Assembly (NCBI GenBank): GCA_002309235.1
Contig: DBXA01000194.1
Coordinates: forward strand, 4,436-10,832
Reading direction: 5' to 3'
Source of the DNA: Christensenella sp. UBA1224
Lineage (GTDB): Bacteria; Bacillota; Clostridia; Christensenellales; Aristaeellaceae
DNA length: 6,397 bases
Within the stretch, counting starts at the first letter, position 1. The number at the start of each line of letters is the position of its first letter. The notes beneath the pieces were generated by a model, which was not told where the DNA came from, made no database searches, and saw only the letters and a program-made list of their open reading frames with translations. Of this stretch, positions 1-5,061 are shown in pieces. The translations under genes were made by a program, and so were the position numbers.

Positions 1-417
1 ATCTTCGAAAAGTACAAGAGCAAGCTTCCGGAGAACTGGGCGAAGAGGGCAGAGCATTTTTACTCGGAGTTCAGGCGTGTTCAGCTCGGCGCTGAAGCCT
101 GGCGCAGGGGAGATATAGAGGCCTTTGGAAAGCTGTCCTTTGAAAGCGGGCACAGCAGCATCTATAACTGGGAAACAGGTTCGCCGGAACTCAAAAAGCT
201 GTACGAGATCATGCTGGATACCGATGGGATCTACGGCGGCAGGTTTTCCGGCGCCGGCTTCAAAGGCTGCTGCATGGCTATCATAGATCCGGCTTTCAGG
301 GAGAGCATCCTTAAGAAGGTCGAAGCGGAGTATCTGAACGCATTCCCGGCCTTGAAGGGAAAATACAGTGCCCACATCTGCGGCACAGCGAACGGTATAG
401 GAGGACATCGCAAATGA
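1..417 (+). CDS. GHMP-family sugar 1-kinase, galactokinase/galacturonokinase-like (C-terminal part, start outside window)
   Basis: The reading frame is open from the first base and gives 138 residues before the TGA at 415-417, so the N-terminal two thirds, including the sugar-binding and ATP-loop motifs, lie upstream. The visible part matches the C-terminal GHMP domain. A helical stretch (residues 17-50) is followed by SSIYNWETGSPEL (52-64), then by the glycine-rich third GHMP motif GGRFSGAGFKGCC (79-91), which in galactokinases contacts the nucleotide and sugar phosphates. The form RFSGAGF-GCC recalls plant galacturonokinases more than classical GalK (usually R-M-T/S-G-x-G-F-G-G). Expected reaction: ATP-dependent phosphorylation of a galacto-configured hexose or hexuronate at O1 in the cytoplasm. 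The stop overlaps the next start in an ATGA, suggesting translational coupling to the nucleotidyltransferase that would use its product. Family assignment is firm. Substrate (galactose, galacturonate, arabinose or other) is inference. Confidence 0.85.
   Translation: MFEKYKSKLPENWAKRAEHFYSEFRRVQLGAEAWRRGDIEAFGKLSFESGHSSIYNWETGSPELKKLYEIMLDTDGIYGGRFSGAGFKGCCMAIIDPAFRESILKKVEAEYLNAFPALKGKYSAHICGTANGIGGHRK
399..404 (+). promoter_or_regulatory. Ribosome binding site of the first nucleotidyltransferase
   Basis: A perfect AGGAGG lies 9 bases before the ATG at 414, inside the 3' end of the upstream kinase gene. It supports the 414 start and independent re-initiation despite the ATGA overlap. Confidence 0.85.
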
Positions 418-1154
418 AGTGTCTGATACTGGCGGCCGGTTATGCAACACGGTTATATCCTCTTACGGAAAACTTCCCGAAGCCGCTCCTGAAGGTCGGG
501 GAAAAGACGATATTGGATTGGCTGATCGACGACCTGGAGGAGGGCGGCAGGATAGATGAATATATCGTTATCAGCAATCATAAATACGCAGAGCATTTCC
601 GGGCATGGGCTGCAGGCAGATCCGGCAGCATAACGGTACTTGATGACCATACGGAGACGAATGAGACAAGGCTCGGGGCCGTCAAAGATATACTGTATGC
701 GATAGATACCCTGAAGCTTGATGATGATCTGCTTGTCGCGGCAGGCGATAATGTGCTGGACTTCAGCCTGAACAAATTTGTGGATTATGCGCTGGAAAAG
801 GGCACCTCCTGCGTCATGAGGTATTATGAGGAGAGCACCGAAAAGCTTAAAAAAGCCGGGGTAGCCGAGGTCGATGAGAGAGATGTTATCATCTCTATGA
901 CAGAAAAACCGTCTGAGCCGCGCTCCCATTGGTGTACACCGCCATTTTATTACTACACAAAAGCGGATGCCGGATTGGTGCGCAAAGGCATAGAAGACGG
1001 CTGCGGTACGGATGCGCCGGGCAGCTATATCGCATGGCTCTGCGGCGAGACAGTCGTCCATTCCATGCTGATGCCGGGAAAACGCTATGATATCGGGAAT
1101 CTCGAAAGCTATAAGAAGGTCAATGAAGAATACAGAGGCATCGCACATGATTAA
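414..1154 (+). CDS. Sugar-1-phosphate nucleotidyltransferase (NDP-sugar pyrophosphorylase family)
   Basis: The 246-residue protein begins directly with the nucleotide-binding signature LAAGYATRLYPLT (6-18), followed by PKPLL (22-26). These are hallmarks of the NTP_transferase fold that binds NTP and Mg2+. AAGDN (109-113) supplies the expected metal-binding Asp, EKP (164-166) fits the sugar-contacting segment, and YDIGNLESY (225-233) is the usual family ending. Expected reaction: hexose-1-phosphate + NTP to NDP-hexose + PPi. The length fits the short, single-domain class with no left-handed beta-helix tail, so acetyltransferase activity as in GlmU is not expected. It lies between an anomeric sugar kinase and a UDP-uronate epimerase, which suggests it converts the kinase product to a UDP-sugar feeding the epimerase (inference). 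Ala replaces the second Gly of GxGTR, a variant I believe is common in this subfamily. Nucleotide and sugar specificity cannot be read from the sequence. Confidence 0.92.
   Translation: MKCLILAAGYATRLYPLTENFPKPLLKVGEKTILDWLIDDLEEGGRIDEYIVISNHKYAEHFRAWAAGRSGSITVLDDHTETNETRLGAVKDILYAIDTLKLDDDLLVAAGDNVLDFSLNKFVDYALEKGTSCVMRYYEESTEKLKKAGVAEVDERDVIISMTEKPSEPRSHWCTPPFYYYTKADAGLVRKGIEDGCGTDAPGSYIAWLCGETVVHSMLMPGKRYDIGNLESYKKVNEEYRGIAHD
1134..1138 (+). promoter_or_regulatory. Ribosome binding site deciding the epimerase start
   Basis: AGAGG lies 8 bases before the ATG at 1147. The frame is open further upstream to 1087 and 1123. Those starts would add residues before the NAD-binding strand that the family lacks and would overlap the previous gene by 68 or 32 bases. 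An AAGAAGG at 1113-1119 sits only 3 bases before 1123, too close to be favoured. Confidence 0.6.
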
Positions 1155-2214
1155 AACAGCAGAAAAATTACGGAACAAGAAGATACTCGTAACCGGCGCG
1201 GCGGGTTTTATCGGTTCCAATCTTTCGATGGCCATTCTGAAGTCAGTCGAAGGAGCAAGCGTCACGGGCATTGATAATCTCAATGATTACTATGACCCGT
1301 CTATCAAGGAGTACAGGCTTGAACAGATCGAAAAAACCGCGGAGGCATCAGGATCCGGCTGGACTTTTATCAGAGGCAGCATAGCGGATAAGAAGCTGAT
1401 AGAAGACCTTTTCCGGGACGGAAGCTTTGATATCGTGGTGAACCTGGCTGCCCAGGCGGGCGTCAGGTATTCGATCGATCATCCGGATGTGTATATTGAA
1501 AGCAATATCATAGGCTTCTATAATATTCTGGAGGCATGCAGGCATTACCCGGTGGAGCACCTGGTCTATGCGTCCTCCAGCAGCGTGTACGGCGGCAACG
1601 ACAAGATCCCCTTTTCGGAGGAGGACAAGGTCGATCACCCTGTTTCCCTGTACGCGGCGACTAAAAAGAGCAATGAGCTCTTTGCCCATACCTACAGCAA
1701 GCTCTATGATATCCCTTCGACGGGCCTCCGCTTCTTTACCGTATACGGCCCGGCCGGAAGGCCTGATATGGCTTACTTCAGTTTTACGGATAAGCTTCGA
1801 AGGGGAGAGAAGATCCGTATATTCAATTACGGCAACTGCAAAAGGGATTTTACGTATGTGGAGGATATCGTGACCGGCATCATGAATGTCATGTCCCGGG
1901 CGCCTGAAAAGAGCAAAGGTGAGGATGGCTTGCCTGTTCCGCCCTACAGGATATATAATATAGGTAATTCATCACCGGAGAACCTGATGGATTTTGTCAG
2001 GATCCTGGGTGAAGAGCTGATCCGTGCGGGAATACTCGATGCGGATTATGACCTGGATGGGCATATGGAGCTCGTTCCTATGCAGCCGGGCGATGTACCC
2101 GTGACATACGCGGATACTTCGAGGCTGGAAGCGGATTTCGGCTTCAGGCCGCAGACAAGTCTGCGCGAGGGGCTGCGGCGCTTTGCCGAATGGTATGCTG
2201 AATTTTACTTATGA
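1147..2214 (+). CDS. NAD-dependent epimerase, UDP-glucuronate 4-epimerase type
   Basis: This 355-residue protein is an extended short-chain dehydrogenase. The Rossmann motif GAAGFIG (17-23) is followed by the acidic cofactor-ribose residue in GIDNLNDYYD (41-50). The catalytic region carries NLAAQAGVRYS (99-109), a serine cluster SSSSVYGG (143-150) and the YxxxK pair Y169/K173 in SLYAATKKSNEL. The block GLRFFTVYGPAGRPDMA and the RDFTYVEDIV segment are typical of UDP-glucuronate 4-epimerases (CapI/LpsL class), and the length is normal for them. Known reaction of the family: reversible UDP-GlcA to UDP-GalA through a 4-keto intermediate with bound NAD. It begins 8 bases inside the end of the nucleotidyltransferase gene and ends in an ATGA. 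The context suggests that a UDP-galacturonate made upstream could be shunted to UDP-glucuronate, or the reverse for polysaccharide synthesis. A UDP-hexose or UDP-HexNAc epimerase is the less likely alternative. Confidence 0.9.
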   Translation: MIKTAEKLRNKKILVTGAAGFIGSNLSMAILKSVEGASVTGIDNLNDYYDPSIKEYRLEQIEKTAEASGSGWTFIRGSIADKKLIEDLFRDGSFDIVVNLAAQAGVRYSIDHPDVYIESNIIGFYNILEACRHYPVEHLVYASSSSVYGGNDKIPFSEEDKVDHPVSLYAATKKSNELFAHTYSKLYDIPSTGLRFFTVYGPAGRPDMAYFSFTDKLRRGEKIRIFNYGNCKRDFTYVEDIVTGIMNVMSRAPEKSKGEDGLPVPPYRIYNIGNSSPENLMDFVRILGEELIRAGILDADYDLDGHMELVPMQPGDVPVTYADTSRLEADFGFRPQTSLREGLRRFAEWYAEFYL

Positions 2215-2230
2215 CAGATCAAAGGTTAAT

Positions 2231-2236
2231 GGGAGG
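2231..2236 (+). promoter_or_regulatory. Ribosome binding site deciding the NahK-like kinase start
   Basis: GGGAGG sits 4 bases before the ATG at 2241. The upstream in-frame ATG at 2211 (in the ATGA overlap with the epimerase stop) has no purine-rich site before it, and the ATG at 2229 has only a poor one. This favours 2241, though the spacing is a little short. Confidence 0.6.
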
Positions 2237-2240
2237 ATAC

Positions 2241-3377
2241 ATGAAGGATAATGTTACCGCAAGGAGACTTTTACAGGTAGGGGAGCAGTTCAGGCTCGAG
2301 GGACCGTTCTTTTCGTACGAAGAGATAAGCTCGGGAAACGTAAACCACACATATAAAGTCAATTATATCCGTGATGACGGGACCGGTATGGCGGTCATAA
2401 AGCCTTATCTCATGCAGAGGCTCAATATGTACGCATTCCACAATCCCGTGGAAGTCATGGAAAACATTGAAAAGGTCACGGAGCACATCCGGGTGAAGCA
2501 TCCGGATGCCGTCAATCTTCATTTCCATCATACCAACGATAAGAAGACGTATTATATCGCAGAAGACGGTTTCTGGCGCGTGTATACGTATGTTCCCGCA
2601 GTCACGTTCGATAATTGCGATGATCTTACGATCGTCAGAAATGCCGGCAGGGCGTTCGGTAATTTCCAGATGAGCCTGATCGATTTTGACGCGTCAAAGC
2701 TCAACTATACGATACCGGATTTCCATAATACCAGAAAGAGATACGAAAAGCTGATCACCGATGCTTCTTCAGACCCCTGCGGAAGGCTCGATGAAGTGCG
2801 CGAAGAGTATGACTGGCTGCTCTCTGTTATGAAACAGGCATGTACCCTTACGGACATGCTGAATGCAGGAAAACTGCAGCTTCGTGTAGCACATAATGAT
2901 ACGAAGATAAACAATGTCCTGTTTGATGAGAAAACGCGTGAAGCTTTGGTCGTGATCGATCTTGATACGGTCATGCCCGGGCTGGTAGGACATGATTTCG
3001 GCGATGCCGTCCGTTTTGCGGCGAATTTCACGGAAGAAGACAGCGAGGATACTTCCCGTACGGGGCTGAATCTGAATGTTTTCTGGGCATTTGCCCAGGG
3101 CTATCTTGAAAAAACGGCGGGTATCCTGACGAAAGAAGAGATAGATACGCTGGCCCTGTCATGCTTTGTCCTGACGTGCGAGCTGGCGACTAGATTTCTG
3201 GATGATTATCTTATCGGCGATAAGTATTTTAAGGTCAAGAAGCCAAAGCATAATGTGATCAGGACGAGATGCCAGATAGCGCTTGCGAAGGATATGCTCG
3301 AGAAGCTTGGCGCGATGAATGCTATCGTGCAGGAGAGCGCGACTCGCTACAGAAATGCAGAGGATAGAGCGGATTAA
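2241..3377 (+). CDS. NahK-like sugar 1-kinase (APH/phosphotransferase fold)
   Basis: The 378-residue protein (388 if started at 2211) has the aminoglycoside-phosphotransferase kinase fold. An N-lobe loop SSGNVNHTYKV (30-40) is followed by the lobe lysine in AVIKPY. The catalytic loop is HNDTKINN (218-225) with D220 as the predicted base, and the metal-binding segment is VVIDLDTVMPG (237-247). HDFGDAVRF and the tail RFLDDYLIGDKYFKV (318-332) recall N-acetylhexosamine 1-kinase of bifidobacteria and the proteins often labelled 'mucin desulfatase', rather than antibiotic kinases. The length is close to NahK (about 360). NahK makes GlcNAc-1-P or GalNAc-1-P from free sugar and ATP in the cytoplasm. 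Its place at the end of a nucleotidyltransferase-epimerase cassette, and a GH109-like gene downstream, fit sugar activation. Substrate is inference. A resistance role or a choline/homoserine kinase is unlikely given the motifs and neighbours. Confidence 0.85.
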   Translation: MKDNVTARRLLQVGEQFRLEGPFFSYEEISSGNVNHTYKVNYIRDDGTGMAVIKPYLMQRLNMYAFHNPVEVMENIEKVTEHIRVKHPDAVNLHFHHTNDKKTYYIAEDGFWRVYTYVPAVTFDNCDDLTIVRNAGRAFGNFQMSLIDFDASKLNYTIPDFHNTRKRYEKLITDASSDPCGRLDEVREEYDWLLSVMKQACTLTDMLNAGKLQLRVAHNDTKINNVLFDEKTREALVVIDLDTVMPGLVGHDFGDAVRFAANFTEEDSEDTSRTGLNLNVFWAFAQGYLEKTAGILTKEEIDTLALSCFVLTCELATRFLDDYLIGDKYFKVKKPKHNVIRTRCQIALAKDMLEKLGAMNAIVQESATRYRNAEDRAD

Positions 3378-3400
3378 GTTATACGTCTGTCAGTTTTTTT

Positions 3401-3429
3401 CACCGGTCGGGAACGGCCGGTGTTTGTAT
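3401..3429 (+). terminator. Possible weak Rho-independent terminator after the NahK-like kinase gene
   Basis: CACCGGTC (3401-3408) pairs over 8 bp, with one G-U, to GGCCGGTG (3415-3422) around a GGGAAC loop. Only a broken U tract, TTTGTAT, follows. The long T7 run lies before the stem instead of after it, which is atypical. Position 23 bases after the stop codon and just upstream of a promoter supports a termination role. Read-through is likely to be appreciable. Confidence 0.5.
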
Positions 3430-3448
3430 ATCTGCTGAAGTATGCTGA

Positions 3449-3464
3449 CAGCAGTGTACTGCTG
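3449..3464. promoter_or_regulatory. Palindromic site, possible operator
   Basis: CAGCAGT and ACTGCTG are perfect 7-base inverted repeats separated by GT. The site lies about 64 bases before the -35 element of the downstream promoter. Such symmetry fits a dimeric regulator site or a short RNA hairpin. Part of it arises from simple CTG repeats, so chance is possible. Confidence 0.3.
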
Positions 3465-3527
3465 CTGTGCCCGGATGCTGATGAGGTGTCGGCGTTCTTC
3501 CGCCTTAGAGACATATACTCTGAACGC

Positions 3528-3556
3528 TTGCGATTCCATACGTTTGAGTGTATAAT
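3528..3556 (+). promoter_or_regulatory. Sigma-A-type promoter for the surface protein gene and likely the genes after it
   Basis: A -35 element TTGCGA (3528-3533; 4 of 6 to TTGACA) is separated by exactly 17 bases from a perfect -10 TATAAT (3551-3556). The expected transcript start near 3563 gives a short leader of about 20 bases to the ATG at 3586. This makes the downstream genes a separate transcription unit from 1-3377. Confidence 0.75.
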
Positions 3557-3573
3557 GAAAATACAATTTTTTC

Positions 3574-3577
3574 GGAG
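3574..3577 (+). promoter_or_regulatory. Ribosome binding site deciding the surface-protein start
   Basis: GGAG ends 8 bases before the ATG at 3586. The in-frame GTG at 3577 overlaps this site and so is unlikely to be the start. Confidence 0.6.
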
Positions 3578-3585
3578 TGGATCAT

Positions 3586-5040
3586 ATGAAAAGAACGCCT
3601 GATGAGACCGATATCAGGAAAATGAAAAAAAAGCAGATGAGAAATGCCTATGCAGGCTTGGCAACAGGCTGTGTGGTAGGTATTTTTATTGGTGTTCTGA
3701 TCGGTGTCCTGCTCTGCAAACATACGTATGTATTTGGGAGTATCGACAATACCAAAATAGGTAAAAATGAAGCTGTTACGCAGCAGGGTTTGACTCCTGC
3801 GACGGATGAAGAACTCGACGATCTCTTTGCCGAAGCGGAAAAAACGCATGAGCCGGATTATGCGAATGAACCGGAACTGATCCCCGCTTTGACCGCAGAG
3901 CCCGAAGAGACTGATGAGCCGGCTTTAGAGCCGACCGCTGAGCCTGTTCCCGCAGCCGTTCCGACACCTGAACTCGCGACGGCTCCTGCACTTGCCCCGA
4001 CGGAGACACCCGAACCGACTCCTGTCCCTGCTCCTGAAACGACTACGACACCGGTACCTGCGCCTCTCCCGACGCCGGTTCCTGCCCCTACACTCAAATC
4101 AACGCCTGTTCCGACGCCAGAACCTACGCCCGAACCCGCAAAGGAGTATTCCTACAGGATCGACCGCTATTACTTCACCACGAGGAACGGTGTCCGCAGC
4201 AGAATTCCGGACTATTCGGTTGAAGGCGAAGTGGAGATGACGACGGAGCCCCGTCTCGCTGTCGAAGCGGTCGAGAGCGATTACGAAGGTTACGAGTTCT
4301 TCGTATACGACAGCAAGAATATCACGGAGTATGAATTTGCCGATACGCAGACCGTCTACGTTTTCCGCCTCATCTATACGAAGGAATACACTGCTCCGAC
4401 TCCGGAACCGACACCTGTGCCGACGCCGGTACCCATACCAACGCCTGTCCCGACACCGGTGCCGACTCCGACGCCTGAACCTACGCCCGTTCCGACGCCT
4501 GAACCGACTCCGATGCCCGAAACGGCGCCGAAGGCTTTGTCTGCGGAACGCGGCATTACGGATCCCATCAAGCTGAATGAATGGCATACCTTTGAGGTGG
4601 AACTCGGCCAGGACGGAAAACCGTACCTCTACCAGGACGGAAAAGGGACGAAAGTTATACTCTCTGTCCGCGTGAGAGGGTATATTTCGCCCGAGACCTA
4701 TGAAGAGAAGTATGGCGAGAAATACCAGCTGTTCGGCTCGGAAGCATGTGTGGTACTTGAGTTTGCAAATCTCGGAGATATGGAGATAGATCCGGAAAAG
4801 GCGGTCAAGATCGCCTTCTCGGATAAAAAACGCAGCCAGTATGCGGGATACCCGCTTATGGATGCGCCGTTTGCGGGCAATGCTTCTGTTGTGATCAGAC
4901 CGGACGAGACGATCCAGCTGTTCAAGCGTTTTACCTATGTTGAGGATACGGGGCTCAGACCGTATTTGATGATAACGTATTCAAGTAATGGGGAATCCAA
5001 GTCGGCGTTTTTTGATCTGAGAGACCTTGCGAAACAATAA
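3586..5040 (+). CDS. Membrane-anchored extracytoplasmic protein with two Pro/Thr-rich linkers, function unknown
   Basis: The 484-residue protein has a basic N-terminus (residues 1-20, many Lys/Arg), then one hydrophobic helix at about 22-44 with no clear signal-peptidase site, so a signal anchor with the rest outside is expected. After an acidic stretch (72-115) comes a Pro/Thr/Glu/Val linker (116-184), a folded segment rich in Tyr and Glu (188-268), a second PT linker (270-314), and a C-terminal segment of about 160 residues (325-484) with alternating hydrophobic pattern suggesting beta-sandwich structure. No LPxTG sorting signal, catalytic motif or enzyme family is visible. I do not recognise the protein. 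The linker architecture suits a wall-spanning or glycan-interacting protein. It has its own promoter and sits 21 bases before the GH109-like gene with no terminator between, so the two are probably co-expressed. A role in sensing or binding sugars is conjecture. Confidence 0.85.
   Translation: MKRTPDETDIRKMKKKQMRNAYAGLATGCVVGIFIGVLIGVLLCKHTYVFGSIDNTKIGKNEAVTQQGLTPATDEELDDLFAEAEKTHEPDYANEPELIPALTAEPEETDEPALEPTAEPVPAAVPTPELATAPALAPTETPEPTPVPAPETTTTPVPAPLPTPVPAPTLKSTPVPTPEPTPEPAKEYSYRIDRYYFTTRNGVRSRIPDYSVEGEVEMTTEPRLAVEAVESDYEGYEFFVYDSKNITEYEFADTQTVYVFRLIYTKEYTAPTPEPTPVPTPVPIPTPVPTPVPTPTPEPTPVPTPEPTPMPETAPKALSAERGITDPIKLNEWHTFEVELGQDGKPYLYQDGKGTKVILSVRVRGYISPETYEEKYGEKYQLFGSEACVVLEFANLGDMEIDPEKAVKIAFSDKKRSQYAGYPLMDAPFAGNASVVIRPDETIQLFKRFTYVEDTGLRPYLMITYSSNGESKSAFFDLRDLAKQ
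3649..3717 (+). other. Transmembrane signal-anchor segment of the surface protein
   Basis: Residues 22-44 are an uninterrupted hydrophobic run with small-residue spacing (GIFIGVLIGVLLC). Lys/Arg-rich residues 11-19 precede it, predicting an inside N-terminus. Two cysteines (29 and 44) lie within it. No upstream L-x-x-C lipobox of the usual form is seen. Confidence 0.8.
3931..4137 (+). repeat. First Pro/Thr-rich linker repeat
   Basis: Residues 116-184 are built from degenerate dipeptide and tetrapeptide units such as TPEP, TPVP and VPAP. At DNA level the units reuse CCGACGCCT- and CCTGTTCCG-like hexamers with varied synonymous codons, so the repeat is kept at protein more than DNA level. It should form an extended, possibly glycosylated spacer. 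Confidence 0.85.
4393..4527 (+). repeat. Second Pro/Thr-rich linker repeat
   Basis: Residues 270-314 are a more regular run of TPxP units (TPEP, TPVP, TPMP) than the first linker, with closer codon identity between units, suggesting more recent expansion by slippage. It separates the central domain from the C-terminal domain. Confidence 0.85.
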
Positions 5041-5045
5041 TTAAG

Positions 5046-5053
5046 AAAGGGAG
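5046..5053 (+). promoter_or_regulatory. Ribosome binding site of the GH109-like gene
   Basis: AAAGGGAG lies 8 bases before the ATG at 5062. The next in-frame ATG at 5068 would be 14 bases away, so 5062 is preferred. Confidence 0.75.
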
Positions 5054-5061
5054 TTTGTCAG

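Larger units (their letters stand above)
3378..3585 (+). other. Intergenic region with hairpin, palindrome and promoter
   Basis: This 208-base gap is the largest non-coding stretch in the window and splits the operon in two. From left to right it holds a T7 run (3394-3400), a GC-rich hairpin (3401-3422), a 16-base palindrome (3449-3464) and a promoter (3528-3556). An open frame from GTG 3420 to 3602 starts inside the hairpin, lacks a ribosome site and overlaps the next gene, so I do not call it. I recognise no known riboswitch or small RNA. Confidence 0.6.

Noticed and set aside
1087..1146. N-terminal extension of the epimerase by 20 residues
   Set aside because: It would overlap the previous gene by 68 bases and adds residues before the Rossmann strand. 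The ATG at 1147 has a better-placed ribosome site.
453..1283. Long antisense open frame of 276 codons
   Set aside because: It lies wholly opposite two well-supported genes, has no recognisable motif, and its residues (many Ile, Arg, Cys, His) look like an antisense translation.
2211..2240. Earlier start of the NahK-like kinase in the ATGA overlap
   Set aside because: No ribosome site precedes 2211, while GGGAGG precedes 2241. Coupled re-initiation at 2211 cannot be fully excluded.
2241..3377. Aminoglycoside resistance gene
   Set aside because: The kinase fold is shared, but the HNDTKINN loop, the RFLDDYLIGD tail and the sugar-activation neighbours point to a NahK-like sugar kinase.
3420..3602. 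Small open frame in the intergenic gap
   Set aside because: The start GTG falls in the hairpin stem, there is no ribosome site, it runs through the promoter, and it overlaps the next gene in another frame.
3931..4527. Repeats as a CRISPR array or tandem satellite
   Set aside because: The units are 6-12 bases, in frame, without spacers, and encode a Pro/Thr linker.
4374..4571. Antisense Gly/Val-rich frame resembling a repeat protein
   Set aside because: It is the reverse-complement reading of the Pro/Thr linker codons, not an independent gene.
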